Positions 8,674 to 19,780 of a stretch of DNA of 38,634 nt are shown in pieces; positions within the stretch are counted from its first letter, which is position 1, and every line of letters starts with the position of its first letter. The DNA is taken from NCBI GenBank assembly GCA_900540475.1, contig UQGG01000059.1:1-38634 (forward strand), given 5' to 3'. This DNA comes from an uncultured Robinsoniella sp. GTDB lineage: Bacteria; Bacillota; Clostridia; Lachnospirales; Lachnospiraceae. Under the pieces are notes generated by a model that did no database searches, was not told the origin of the DNA, and saw only the letters and a program-made list of their open reading frames with translations. A program made the position numbers and the translations under genes.

Positions 8674-10692
8674 ATGTTAATACAGGAAAACGGACGTATT
8701 ATATATTATTTTGATTCAGAGCAAGTATGGATAGAGCCTTGGGGTGAGAATGCGGTTCGTATTAGAGCTACAAAGGACTCAGTGATGCCAGAAGAAAATT
8801 GGGCATTACGTTTCCGGCCGGCAACGAGTGCGGAAATAAAATTATTTAAAAACAAAGCTCAGGTTATCAATGGAAAAATCAGAGCAGAAGTCACAGCTGG
8901 CGGCAAAATCATGGTCTACAATCAAAAAAATGAATTGCTGCTTGAAGAGTATAGCCGGAATCGCAAGGATTTGTTGGATGAAAAATGTAGTGCAATTGAG
9001 ATAGAAGCAAGAGAATTCAAGCCAATTATTGGCGGAGATTATCATCTGACAATGCGTTTGGAGTCTGTCTGCAAAGATGAAAAGATTTATGGAATGGGAC
9101 AGTATCAACAGCCGTATCTGGACCTTAAAGGTCTTGATTTGGAGATGGCACATCGTAATTCACAGGCAAGTGTTACATTCGCACTATCTTCATTAGGGTA
9201 TGGATTATTATGGAATAATCCGAGTGTGGGAAGAGCGGTATTGGGAAAGAATATCATGAGCTTTGAAGCATTTTCCACAAAGGCTATGGATTATTGGATA
9301 GTGGTAGGCGATACGCCGGCAGAGATTGAAGAAGCATATGCAAATGTAACAGGTAAAGTTCCGATGATGCCGGAATACGGATTGGGATTTTGGCAATGCA
9401 AGTTGCGCTATCAGACTCAGGCAGAACTACTTGAAGTTGCAAGAGAGTACAAGAGAAGAAATCTGCCGATTGATCTTATTGTCATTGATTTCTTTCATTG
9501 GCCTAAGCAGGGAGAGTGGAAATTTGACCCAGTATACTGGCCGGATCCGGATGCGATGGTGAAAGAGTTGAAAAAAATGGAGATAGAGCTGATGGTATCC
9601 ATTTGGCCAACAGTCGACAAGACAAGTGAAAATTATGCGGAAATGTTGGAAAAAGGATATTTGATACGAACGGAGAGGGGGTTCCGTGTAGGTCTGGATT
9701 TCGAAGGAGCGACAATTCATTATGATGCTACGTTTCCTGAAGCAAGGAAATATGTATGGAATAAAGCTAAGAAAAATTATTATGATAAAGGTATTAAGGT
9801 GTTTTGGCTAGATGAGGCAGAGCCAGAGTATTCCGCATATGATTTTGATAATTATAGATATCATAAGGGAAGCAACCTTCAGATTGGAAATATTTACCCT
9901 GTCGAATATGCAAGGACATTTTATGAAGGAATGGAAGGTGAAGGTCAAAAAAACATTGTGAATCTCCTGCGTTGTGCATGGGCAGGAAGTCAGAATTATG
10001 GTGCACTGGTATGGTCTGGGGATATTGCATCCAGTTTTTCCAGCATGCGAAACCAGTTAGCAGCAGGACTCAATATGGGAATTGCGGGTATTCCCTGGTG
10101 GACAACTGATATCGGTGGCTTTCATGGGGGAAATCCTGATAATGATGAATTCCGGGAATTATTTGTAAGGTGGTTTCAGTGGGGAACATTCTGTCCTGTT
10201 ATGCGTTTGCATGGTGACAGAGAACCACGCCAGCCGATGTACGGAACAACGGGTGGTGCTACATGCTGTTCAGGAGCTGCTAATGAAGTATGGAGTTATG
10301 GGGAACGGGTATATGATATCTGTAAGAAATATATGCATCTACGAGAGAATTTAAGGGACTATACCAGGGAGCTTATGGAGCAGGCACATAAAAAGGGCAC
10401 ACCGGTTATGCGGCCATTATTCTATGAGTATCCGGACGATAAAAAGTGCTGGGAGATCGAAGATACTTATATGTACGGAGAGAATATTTTGGTTGCGCCG
10501 ATTTTGTATGCAGGGCAAATGACGAGAGAGATTTACCTGCCTCAAGGAGAGGTATGGATAGACGCGTGGACTGGCAAAAAACAAGAAGGAGGCAAGACAT
10601 ATTTAGTCAATGTTACTTCTGATCTAATTCCAGTATATGTAAACAAAGAAGAGCTGGTTATTTGTTTTGAGCAACATATAAAATCAAACTAA
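8674..10692 (+). CDS. GH31 alpha-glycosidase (alpha-xylosidase/alpha-glucosidase-like)
   Basis: Retaining alpha-glycosidase of family GH31, 672 residues, without a signal peptide and so cytoplasmic; it would act on oligosaccharides brought in by the ABC importer upstream. An N-terminal beta-sandwich is followed by a TIM barrel and C-terminal beta domains. The nucleophile is Asp380 in FWLDEAEPEYS and the acid/base is Asp450 in VWSGDIASSF. Other family blocks are IDFFHWPKQGEWKFDPVYWPD, TDIGGFHGG and FCPVMRLHGDREP. GH31 includes alpha-glucosidases, alpha-xylosidases, alpha-galactosidases and alpha-N-acetylgalactosaminidases. The WLDEAEPE motif is closest, in my reading, to the alpha-xylosidase/glucosidase branch, but substrate cannot be fixed from sequence. 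Confidence 0.92.
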   Translation: MLIQENGRIIYYFDSEQVWIEPWGENAVRIRATKDSVMPEENWALRFRPATSAEIKLFKNKAQVINGKIRAEVTAGGKIMVYNQKNELLLEEYSRNRKDLLDEKCSAIEIEAREFKPIIGGDYHLTMRLESVCKDEKIYGMGQYQQPYLDLKGLDLEMAHRNSQASVTFALSSLGYGLLWNNPSVGRAVLGKNIMSFEAFSTKAMDYWIVVGDTPAEIEEAYANVTGKVPMMPEYGLGFWQCKLRYQTQAELLEVAREYKRRNLPIDLIVIDFFHWPKQGEWKFDPVYWPDPDAMVKELKKMEIELMVSIWPTVDKTSENYAEMLEKGYLIRTERGFRVGLDFEGATIHYDATFPEARKYVWNKAKKNYYDKGIKVFWLDEAEPEYSAYDFDNYRYHKGSNLQIGNIYPVEYARTFYEGMEGEGQKNIVNLLRCAWAGSQNYGALVWSGDIASSFSSMRNQLAAGLNMGIAGIPWWTTDIGGFHGGNPDNDEFRELFVRWFQWGTFCPVMRLHGDREPRQPMYGTTGGATCCSGAANEVWSYGERVYDICKKYMHLRENLRDYTRELMEQAHKKGTPVMRPLFYEYPDDKKCWEIEDTYMYGENILVAPILYAGQMTREIYLPQGEVWIDAWTGKKQEGGKTYLVNVTSDLIPVYVNKEELVICFEQHIKSN

Positions 10693-10720
10693 TATCATAA
10701 CAAAGGGAAGGAAAAGGACG

Positions 10721-13700
10721 ATGAAAAAGCAAAAGAAACATTTATTTAAACGGTTATCGGCGGGGATATTAGCGGCAGCAATTACAATATCATCAATATC
10801 ATGGTGGGATCACGGCAATACAGCCAAAGCGGCAAGTAATGCCACTCTAACAGTAGATATGACAGCCGAAAATCATGAGATTGTACATGGCGCAGCTGGT
10901 TTCCTGTATGGAATTAGCAGTGAGGGTGTTCCCACTACGAATACGCTAACACCGTTAAAACCGAAAATATTAGCAACAAAAGGAGCTTTGGGTACGGAAC
11001 ATCCGTATGGGGATGCCCTTGATGTTGCCAAGACATTTTTGGAAAGTGGCGGTGAACAGGTGCAGATGTATAACAGTAACTATTATGGTGTTTTTGGTGT
11101 TCTGGCAGATTATAAAGAATATTCAGAAGTATTGGAAACAATTATTGCACCAGCTGTTGTAGAATGGAAGAAGGCTTGGAACGAGGAACATGGTACCCCT
11201 GAAAATCCAAAAGATAATATTGGAGCAAGAATTAATATTGATAAAGCAATCGTATATATTCCGATCAATGAAGGAACCCCGATCGTTGGGGGAGTTGAAA
11301 CTGCCAAAGAATTAGGATATGAGGATAAAGGAGGTTGGATTGGAAATCTTGATAGAAATGAAGGTTATTTCATACCCTGGCAGTCATATTATGAAGCTAT
11401 CAATAAAGGAGATCCAAATGCGACCGTTGCAGGTCCTAACTGTTGGGGATATAACGGGCCGGTTGAGTATAAACCATTTCTAAAGTGGTGTTTTGAAAAT
11501 GACTGCTTGCCGGATATAGCAACCTGGCATGAATTGTCTCAGGAATCTCTACGTGATATGAGCGCACATCTCGAAAACTTCAAAATGATTTGGAAAGAAG
11601 AGGTCACAGACAAAGGCGGGCCAGAACTTCCACAAATCGTTATAAATGAGTATGCACAAATGATTGACTGCGGTGTTCCGGGACGTTTAGTTAACTGGAT
11701 GGCTCGTTTGGAAGATGAAGGTATTTATGGTTGTCTACCATTTTGGCATCAGGCAAACAACCTCAATGATCTAACAGCAGATGCAAACGAAGGAAATGGT
11801 GCATGGTGGTTATTCAAATGGTATGGCGATATGTCAGGTAAGACTCTGAAGGTTGAATCAAATACCAGTTATGAAAAGCTCTATGGGTTGGCAACTTTAG
11901 ATGATAATAAACAGATGGCTACTGCATTGTTTGGTGGAATTGATGGACAGACAGATGTAATACTGAAAAATGTAACGGATACGGAAACATTCAAAGATGC
12001 AGATAGGGTTAATATAAGCATTGAGTCTACCTATTTTGTGGGTTTTCATGGTGCCCTAAATGAACCGGCAAAGATTTTGGAAGGTACATATCCTGTTAAT
12101 GCAGATGGAAGCGTTACAATCAACATGAAAAACATGAAGTTTTCAGATGCATACCGTGTAAACATAACAAAAGCTGATGAGGACAGCCAGATTACGGATC
12201 CTCTTGTCAATACTTATCACATTGCATATGAAGCTGAAAATAGTAGTTATTCTAATGGAGCGGCAAATGTAGCATGGCATGGTCTGCCGGGATCTTACTA
12301 TTTTTCAGGTGACTACGCAGTAAGCATGGCAAAGGATGCGACGTTAACTTATACGATAGATGTACCGGTTGATGGTAAATACCGAATGGATTTCGTGTAT
12401 GCAAATGGTATGGGAGCAAATGCACAAAATATGGAAAGCCATGCACCGTATAATGTCAATCAGAGATTGGTTATTGATGGAGGAGAGGGGGAGAATGTAG
12501 AATTCAAAAACACCTTAATGGCAGCCATGACAGGGCTTTACACGAAATATGTAGATCTGACAGCAGGTTCCCATACATTTACATTTACAACATTAGATTC
12601 GGGAACAGTTTATCATGATGTTGCTTATGTCACCTACTCGGGAGCTATTAATGAAGATGTAAAACGGTTTGATAGCATTTACGAAGCAGAACAGGCTGAT
12701 TTTAATGAGTTTACGGTATTAGGTGTAGATAATGTAGTTGGTAAGGCAGCTACCACAGTTTCAACAAAAACTGAATTTAGTGGTTATTCCGGAAATGGTT
12801 ATGTAATTGGTTTGGCAGATCGGTTGGTAACAGAGGGAGGCGGCATCAGGTGGAATGTCATTGTGGAAAAAAGCGGTTTGTATAATATTACACTTAGATA
12901 TCAGTCGGATGAATCGGGGAAGGCGCATATTTATATTGGTAATACAACAGCAACCTTGGATAATCTCGTGAAAAGCATTCCAGTTTCGAGTACTGATACT
13001 CAGTGGAAAACAGTCATTGCAACTGCATATCTACAAAAGGGCATTAATATTGTTGATGTCGATGCTACTTCCTCTATTGCTCTCGATTATATGAGGGTAC
13101 AACAAGTTTCGGACGAATATCAGAACGGGGAAGCAATAGCAAAGAATACTGTAATTGAAGCTGAGGAGGCTAAGAACTCCGAAGAGTTAGTAATTGTTGA
13201 TTGCGACAGTGCTTCCAATAATCAGTATGTAGAAGGACTTAAGGGAAGTGCCATTGCTTCAGATAATTCGAACCAGTATCTTGAGTTTGAATTTGATGCT
13301 GTAGAAGCAGGTGTATATCAGATGCAGGTGTTTCAATCTAACGATAGTATATGTGGTACGCATGCCTATAATATTAAAATCATTGATAAATATGCTATAT
13401 TTGAAATCAGGAATGAAAAAGGTGAGATCACGAGCACGAATCGCCATTTCTTTATCAATACATTTTCGGCGGAGTCGTTCCGTGAGAAAACGATTCCCAT
13501 GGAGTTTAGTGCCGGGAAGAATACGGTAAGGGTCTATAATGATGATAGTTGGAATGTACTTTATGGAGGTACCCAATCAACACCAGGGGATAATGAGATG
13601 GAAAATTACACCCCGAACTTTGACAAATTTGTAATTAATGCTACAGCGCTTGAAAATGCAGTAGAATTGCCGGAAGAGTACGGTATATCTATTAAAACCA

Positions 13701-16700
13701 CTGCTGCAGGCTATGCAAGTACAGCTGAAAACTATGTAGAACAGGGCGGAACATTCCACCTTTCAATGATTGCAGATAAAGATGTAGATAAGATTCTGGT
13801 TGATGGAAAAGACAAAACAACGGACGTAGTAGATAATGGGAATGGTACTTATTCACTGGATATTACTGAGGTGCAAAATGATGTAAAGGTTGTTATATAC
13901 TTCACTGAGGGTAGTGGAGAGCATATTGATCAGTATATTGTTAATGCTGGATTCGGAACTGGAACAACCCATGGCTGGATTACAGATGGAATAGTACAAA
14001 AAGAAGCCGCCAACGAATATAAAGGTAACTTTTTAAAACTTTCCGCAGGACAAAACGTAACACAGAAGGTGACAGGAGTACCGGAAGGGGCGTACTGGTT
14101 AAATGTGTATGCGAAAGCTGATAGTACGATCAGTACATCAGGGTCGGCAGTGCTAAGAGCCAATGACGAAGAGACTACAATTGAAACGTATGGCGAATAC
14201 ACAGAAGTATCCATACCGGTTAATGTTGCTACAGATGGTATTGTAGATATTGAGGTAGATGCTAATGGCATTAGAGGTTCACTGTGTTTGGACAATTTCA
14301 GCTTACAATATGATGGTAGTAATTTATTATACTTCGTAGATGCTGGGGATCACGATCCAACAACATTATCAAGCGGTGACAGATTTGGACAATACAATAG
14401 CGTTACTGACCAGATGTACAGTGTCGATAGTGTTAGCGGAAATAAGTGGGGTCTTCTTACCTTTGATACGGATCCTAAGATTAGTTCGCCAAATGGTGAC
14501 AGTAAAGCTGCTTATACAGAGTACCAGAGAGCTAATTTGAACAATGGTGCAAATGATGGTTTGGACAAAAAGGTTTCATTCCGTTATGCACACGGTCAAA
14601 CCGAAAGTGGTATTTCACCTCGCTATGTAAAATATGCATTTACACTTCCGGCAGGTAAATATGAAATAGAAGCTGGTGTTGGAAATAGTTGGGGTAATTC
14701 AGGTAATCCCGCATTATATACAGGGATTGGAATTAATAGATCAAATACAAACAACGAAAATCTAACACTGCTAGAAGATGTACAAAAAGATAAAGCTTTA
14801 ACAGGAACGATTACACTTGACAGTGATACCGAAGAATTTGTTGTAGCGATTCTTTCAGAGGATGCAACAATTAATCTAAATTATATTAAAATTTCGGAAG
14901 TAGAATCGGCATTGGAAGAAATCGTAATTAAAGAGCTTCCGAACAAGCTGGAGTACAATACAGATGAAGATATGGACTTGGATGGTTTGAAAGTAGTAGC
15001 TAAATATGATGATGGAAGCGAAAAAGAACTGGCCGAATCAAATTTCTCCGTTAGTGGCTTTAATTCAGATAGAGCAGCAACGAGAACGCTCACTGTATCT
15101 TATATGGAAAATGGAATTACGGCTACAAAGACATTTTCAATAGATGTCTTGGAGTTAGGATACTTTGTTGATGCAGGTGATATCACTATTTCGACTGTAA
15201 ATGATGGTGATGCATTTGGAAAATATAATTCGGGTATTACTGATCAGATCTATAATAGTGAAGCTACCGGATTTAAGTGGGGTGTTGTTACTTCAGAAGA
15301 TGATATTAACTTAGGAGACCCAACGTATCAAAACACTACGTATCAAAGAATTAGTGGTAATTTAGGTGGAACAGATAAAAAGGAATACTTCCGTTATGCA
15401 GATGGGCAAGATGCTGCAGGCATTGATCCACGTTATGTAAAATATGCTTTTACGCTTCCAGCAGGAGAATATAAGATTGAAGCCGGTGTTGGCAATGCGT
15501 GGGGGAATTCAGCCAATCCTGAACTATATACTGGAACAGGAATTAATGCATCAAATCAAGACAACAGCAATTTGACTTTGCTTGATAGCTTGGATGAAGC
15601 ACTTACCCCGTATGGAGGTACTGGTATTTTATCAGGAAAGGTTACAGTAGATGAAGACACAGAAGAATTTATTGTGGCACTACTTTCAAGTGATGTTACA
15701 ATTAACTTGAATTATATTAAAATATCAGCTCTGACGTCGGAGAAGACAGTAGAAAAACTCGTAATTTATCAAATGCCAAATAAGATTCGTTATGCAAATG
15801 GTGAGTTATTTGAAATGGATGGTTTATCCGTTACAGCAAACTATGATGATGGTACAACTGATGATGTAGTAATCACAGAAGATATGTTGACTGGATTTGA
15901 TGCAAACACTGCCGGAAAGCAGACCGTTACTATCACTTACAGTGGAAAAACGACGATTTTCAACGTAACAGTAGATGAAAAAATCAAAGACGAACGAGTT
16001 ATATTTGGAGTTAGCAAGTCACAGTATTTACTGGGCGAAGAATTTGATCCGAGTACAGTTATTGTTAATATTATTAAAACAAATGGTAGCAGAGAAACTG
16101 TTCCCGCTGATCGGTATTCAATTGATGATAGTGAATTTGTTAAAGATGCAGTAGGGACATATCCAATCAGGGTGAATTATGACAGTACTTCAGAGGAAAT
16201 ATATGTCAAGGTAGTCGATACATTCAAATTTTCTCATATTACTGCGGCAGTGAGTAAAAAGGAATGCGCAATTGGAGAGACGTTCAATCCTGATAGTGTT
16301 GTAATTACAGCTGTATACGGAAATGGCACTGGAAGTATACAAAAAAGAGTTTTGGATGCCAGTGATTATGCAATAGACTCATCAGCATATGATGCAGAAG
16401 TGCCAGGCATTTACAAGGTTATAGTAAGTTACAAGGAACAGGGGACTTCATCACAGATCTCCTTCAATGTAAGAGTAGTTGATGAGAAAGAAAACCTTAC
16501 CCTCATGTATTTTGTAGATGCTGGGGATCATGATCCTACAACTATTAATCCAGGTGACCATTATGGAATAAACAATAGTGTAACGGATCAGTTATTTGGT
16601 GCAGATCCAGAAACCGGAAAAAATTGGGGTGCCCTTGATTTACTAGATCCGGATGGCAGCAGATTAGCAAGCTCAGGATGGAAACCAAATCAATTAAGTA

Positions 16701-19700
16701 AAGCATTATATACCCAGTACACCAGAGCATACAGCAATTCTGATTATGACTGCACGGATGGACTTGATAAAACACATTCATTCCGCTATGCGAGTGGTCA
16801 GGATAGTTCACCAGAAGTAAAAAGTATGTATGGAGAAATTTACGTTGATTATAAGTTTGAACTGGAGAAGGGAAAACAATATAAAGTTGAACTATTCGTA
16901 ACAAATCCTTGGGGAAATGCTTGGGAATGGCCAGATGGAGCCCCTGTAAGTGTATACACTAATAAGGGAGCTGACACAGAACAATTACTTGCTGATGTAC
17001 GCGAGGATGCCGAACGTAATATTACTGGATATGCGATGACGGATGAAGATGGTTATTTGACTGTTAATGTCCGAAGACCATATAAAGAAGGAAAATCTGT
17101 AATGGTCAATTACATCAAAATTTATGAATATGAGGTTCGTCTCAAATCGATCAATATCGGTGAAATGCCTGCTAAAATTACTTATACACAAGGTGAAGAA
17201 CTTGACCTGAATGGGATGAAAGTAATTGCCAGTTACACAGATGGTACAAAATCACCTATAGACTTAGATAATGTAGATGTAAAGGGTTACGATCCATATA
17301 CAGTCGGTGTGCAGACAGTTACGGTTTCTTACACAGAAACTTATGGTGAAGAAACTATAACCAGAAAAGCAAGATTTGAAGTTACAGTTGAAGAAGAACA
17401 GGTTGAGCCGGTAGTGCTGGATTCATTGGCAGTTACAGCACCTAATAAAACCGTATATGAAATTGGTGATGAGTTTAATGCGGATGGTATGGTGGTAAAA
17501 GCGGTTTACAGCGATGGAACAGAAAAAGTACTTTCAGAATCGGACTATAGTATTAGTGGTTTTGACTCATCAGAAGCAGGTATAATTACCATATCGGTTA
17601 GTTATGAAGAAGATGGAATTATTAAAACAGCCGAATATGATGTTACTATTAATGAACAGACGGAACCGGTATTTATGGAATCAATCACGGTCACAGTACC
17701 AAATAAAACCATATACGAGATTGGTGATGAATTTGACGCCGAGGGTATGGTGGTGACGGTTGTATATAGCGATGATACTGAAAAAATCATAACAGAAGGT
17801 TATACAATTAGTGGATTTAATACTGAGTCAGAAGGTACTAAGTTGGTTACAGTGTCTTATGAAGAAAATGGAATTACGGCCACGAAGACATTTGAAATCA
17901 CTGTAAACTCATCATCAGAGGACGAAATAGCAAGTGCTGAGGAAAAAGCGGCGCTCAACACAGAAATTCAGGCAGCAAAAGAAGTAAACTTTGATGATTA
18001 CACAACAGAAAGCGCAGAAACACTTCAAAGAGCGATTGCAGTAGCAGAGAGTGTTTATGCGAATCCGGAAGCTAAATCTTCAGAAGTAGAAAAAGCTATT
18101 GCCGAACTGGAGTCCGTTGTCCTAATACCAAAATCGGAAACAGGTATTATAATGACAAGAGAGCCCAATAAAGTGGCTTATATTATTGATGAAGAACTAG
18201 ATCTGCAAGGAATGAGCGTGTCAGTAACATATGATAATGGGACGCAGAAAGTATTAAACAGTGACGAATATTCTGTAGAAGGATTTGATTCAACTATTGC
18301 AGGAGAACAGACAATAACAGTATCATATAACACGTTTTCGGTAACCTTCGAAATAACGGTCACTGTTGAGCAGGTAGAAATATATTTAAGGGCAATTGAA
18401 GCTGTTCCACCACAGGTAGAGTATTTTGTAGGAGATATACTGGATCTATCTGTACTGAAAGTTTCATCAATCTATTCGGATGGAAGTATGAAGGAATTGA
18501 ATAGCAATGATTATACAACAGATTTGGATACAGTAGATATGTCTGTAGCAGGCGAGAAGACTATTACAGTAACTTATGAGGAAGGAGAAAAGAAAGTATT
18601 AACAACATTTAAGATCATTGTAAACGAGATTGTTTTAGAAAGCCTGAAGTTAACGCCTCCTGCAAAGACAGAATATGAAAAAGGAGAGGAACTTGATATA
18701 ACCGGATTGATGGTTATCGGGGTTTTCTCTAATGGGACTGAAAAGAAGTTGGCTTTTGAGGAATATACAATCAGTGGATATGATAAGGAAGTTACTGGAG
18801 AGCAAATGATTGTTGTAACTAATGGTACTGTAATGGCATCCTTTAAAGTTATTGTAAAAGAAAGGCCTATAGAAGTTAAAATAATAGGATTAGAAGTAAC
18901 TGCGAAGACAGAGTATCAGGTTGGAGACAAGTTTGACACAGAAAAGTTAAGTGTGACTGCAGTATATTCAAATGGAACAAAGCGGAAGCTTACGAACTCT
19001 GAATATGAAATAAGAGGTTTCAATTCTTCAAAAGCGGGTACAGTTAAGGTAACTGTTCGTGTCGGCGATATCTTTAGAGAAATCGTCGTTACGATAAAGG
19101 CACAGACGCTTAATGAGACGATACCTGTTACTAAATTAAAGATTGATAATTTGAGCAGTCAAAAACATACAGGAAAAGCATTACGACCTAAAGTAGTCGT
19201 TAAGAACGGTCATGTCTTGTTAAGAGAAGGAATTGATTATATTTTGGAATATAAGAATAACATTATTCCTGGTAAAGCTACTTTAACTATTATTGGAAAA
19301 AATAAATATACAGGAAGTGTTAGCAAGTCCTTTGAAATACTGGCAGCAAGAGGAAAAACATATAAAGTAGGTAAGTATATGTATAAAGTAACAAATGCTT
19401 CAACTAAGACAGGTAAAGTTACATTGCTTAAGCCAACGAAAAAGACATTAAAGTCCGTCGTGATTCCGGCAACTGTTAAAATTGGAAGCCGCAGATATAA
19501 AGTAACTCAAATAGCGGCTAATGCATTTAAGGACAATAGAAAATTAACAAATGTCAGAATAGGAAACAACGTTGCTAAGATTGGTGATAAAGCATTTTCA
19601 GGTGATAAGAAATTGACGAAAATCACAGTATCTTCAAAGTTATTAACGAGAGTTGGCAAAAATGCTTTTAAGAATATCAATAAAAAGGCTGTGATAAAAG

Positions 19701-19780
19701 CGCCGGCTTCTAAGCTCAATAAATATAAAAAGATAATGAAGAATAAGGGCCAAAGTTCTACAGTAAAAATAAAGAAGTAA
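10721..19780 (+). CDS. Giant secreted multimodular glycosidase/adhesin, 3,019 residues
   Basis: Signal peptide (about 1-38). Residues about 40-490 look like a clan GH-A TIM barrel, GH39-like, with probable acid/base Glu184 in VYIPINEGTP and nucleophile Glu310 in IVINEYAQ. Three CBM6/35-like beta-sandwiches start at about 499, 650 and 809. A small repeat domain (about 985-1060) and another CBM-like domain (about 1070-1200) follow. Three malectin-like modules, each opening with YFVDAGD, begin at 1204, 1481 and 1930. About eleven Big_3-type Ig repeats with the X-Y-x-x-G-(D/E) pattern lie between about 1395 and 2800, with one FIVAR helical domain at about 2400-2470. The end (about 2877-3019) is a BspA-type LRR_5 module. 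There is no LPXTG motif. It directly follows GH31 and likely shares its operon. The exact activity is unknown to me. Confidence 0.85.
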   Translation: MKKQKKHLFKRLSAGILAAAITISSISWWDHGNTAKAASNATLTVDMTAENHEIVHGAAGFLYGISSEGVPTTNTLTPLKPKILATKGALGTEHPYGDALDVAKTFLESGGEQVQMYNSNYYGVFGVLADYKEYSEVLETIIAPAVVEWKKAWNEEHGTPENPKDNIGARINIDKAIVYIPINEGTPIVGGVETAKELGYEDKGGWIGNLDRNEGYFIPWQSYYEAINKGDPNATVAGPNCWGYNGPVEYKPFLKWCFENDCLPDIATWHELSQESLRDMSAHLENFKMIWKEEVTDKGGPELPQIVINEYAQMIDCGVPGRLVNWMARLEDEGIYGCLPFWHQANNLNDLTADANEGNGAWWLFKWYGDMSGKTLKVESNTSYEKLYGLATLDDNKQMATALFGGIDGQTDVILKNVTDTETFKDADRVNISIESTYFVGFHGALNEPAKILEGTYPVNADGSVTINMKNMKFSDAYRVNITKADEDSQITDPLVNTYHIAYEAENSSYSNGAANVAWHGLPGSYYFSGDYAVSMAKDATLTYTIDVPVDGKYRMDFVYANGMGANAQNMESHAPYNVNQRLVIDGGEGENVEFKNTLMAAMTGLYTKYVDLTAGSHTFTFTTLDSGTVYHDVAYVTYSGAINEDVKRFDSIYEAEQADFNEFTVLGVDNVVGKAATTVSTKTEFSGYSGNGYVIGLADRLVTEGGGIRWNVIVEKSGLYNITLRYQSDESGKAHIYIGNTTATLDNLVKSIPVSSTDTQWKTVIATAYLQKGINIVDVDATSSIALDYMRVQQVSDEYQNGEAIAKNTVIEAEEAKNSEELVIVDCDSASNNQYVEGLKGSAIASDNSNQYLEFEFDAVEAGVYQMQVFQSNDSICGTHAYNIKIIDKYAIFEIRNEKGEITSTNRHFFINTFSAESFREKTIPMEFSAGKNTVRVYNDDSWNVLYGGTQSTPGDNEMENYTPNFDKFVINATALENAVELPEEYGISIKTTAAGYASTAENYVEQGGTFHLSMIADKDVDKILVDGKDKTTDVVDNGNGTYSLDITEVQNDVKVVIYFTEGSGEHIDQYIVNAGFGTGTTHGWITDGIVQKEAANEYKGNFLKLSAGQNVTQKVTGVPEGAYWLNVYAKADSTISTSGSAVLRANDEETTIETYGEYTEVSIPVNVATDGIVDIEVDANGIRGSLCLDNFSLQYDGSNLLYFVDAGDHDPTTLSSGDRFGQYNSVTDQMYSVDSVSGNKWGLLTFDTDPKISSPNGDSKAAYTEYQRANLNNGANDGLDKKVSFRYAHGQTESGISPRYVKYAFTLPAGKYEIEAGVGNSWGNSGNPALYTGIGINRSNTNNENLTLLEDVQKDKALTGTITLDSDTEEFVVAILSEDATINLNYIKISEVESALEEIVIKELPNKLEYNTDEDMDLDGLKVVAKYDDGSEKELAESNFSVSGFNSDRAATRTLTVSYMENGITATKTFSIDVLELGYFVDAGDITISTVNDGDAFGKYNSGITDQIYNSEATGFKWGVVTSEDDINLGDPTYQNTTYQRISGNLGGTDKKEYFRYADGQDAAGIDPRYVKYAFTLPAGEYKIEAGVGNAWGNSANPELYTGTGINASNQDNSNLTLLDSLDEALTPYGGTGILSGKVTVDEDTEEFIVALLSSDVTINLNYIKISALTSEKTVEKLVIYQMPNKIRYANGELFEMDGLSVTANYDDGTTDDVVITEDMLTGFDANTAGKQTVTITYSGKTTIFNVTVDEKIKDERVIFGVSKSQYLLGEEFDPSTVIVNIIKTNGSRETVPADRYSIDDSEFVKDAVGTYPIRVNYDSTSEEIYVKVVDTFKFSHITAAVSKKECAIGETFNPDSVVITAVYGNGTGSIQKRVLDASDYAIDSSAYDAEVPGIYKVIVSYKEQGTSSQISFNVRVVDEKENLTLMYFVDAGDHDPTTINPGDHYGINNSVTDQLFGADPETGKNWGALDLLDPDGSRLASSGWKPNQLSKALYTQYTRAYSNSDYDCTDGLDKTHSFRYASGQDSSPEVKSMYGEIYVDYKFELEKGKQYKVELFVTNPWGNAWEWPDGAPVSVYTNKGADTEQLLADVREDAERNITGYAMTDEDGYLTVNVRRPYKEGKSVMVNYIKIYEYEVRLKSINIGEMPAKITYTQGEELDLNGMKVIASYTDGTKSPIDLDNVDVKGYDPYTVGVQTVTVSYTETYGEETITRKARFEVTVEEEQVEPVVLDSLAVTAPNKTVYEIGDEFNADGMVVKAVYSDGTEKVLSESDYSISGFDSSEAGIITISVSYEEDGIIKTAEYDVTINEQTEPVFMESITVTVPNKTIYEIGDEFDAEGMVVTVVYSDDTEKIITEGYTISGFNTESEGTKLVTVSYEENGITATKTFEITVNSSSEDEIASAEEKAALNTEIQAAKEVNFDDYTTESAETLQRAIAVAESVYANPEAKSSEVEKAIAELESVVLIPKSETGIIMTREPNKVAYIIDEELDLQGMSVSVTYDNGTQKVLNSDEYSVEGFDSTIAGEQTITVSYNTFSVTFEITVTVEQVEIYLRAIEAVPPQVEYFVGDILDLSVLKVSSIYSDGSMKELNSNDYTTDLDTVDMSVAGEKTITVTYEEGEKKVLTTFKIIVNEIVLESLKLTPPAKTEYEKGEELDITGLMVIGVFSNGTEKKLAFEEYTISGYDKEVTGEQMIVVTNGTVMASFKVIVKERPIEVKIIGLEVTAKTEYQVGDKFDTEKLSVTAVYSNGTKRKLTNSEYEIRGFNSSKAGTVKVTVRVGDIFREIVVTIKAQTLNETIPVTKLKIDNLSSQKHTGKALRPKVVVKNGHVLLREGIDYILEYKNNIIPGKATLTIIGKNKYTGSVSKSFEILAARGKTYKVGKYMYKVTNASTKTGKVTLLKPTKKTLKSVVIPATVKIGSRRYKVTQIAANAFKDNRKLTNVRIGNNVAKIGDKAFSGDKKLTKITVSSKLLTRVGKNAFKNINKKAVIKAPASKLNKYKKIMKNKGQSSTVKIKK

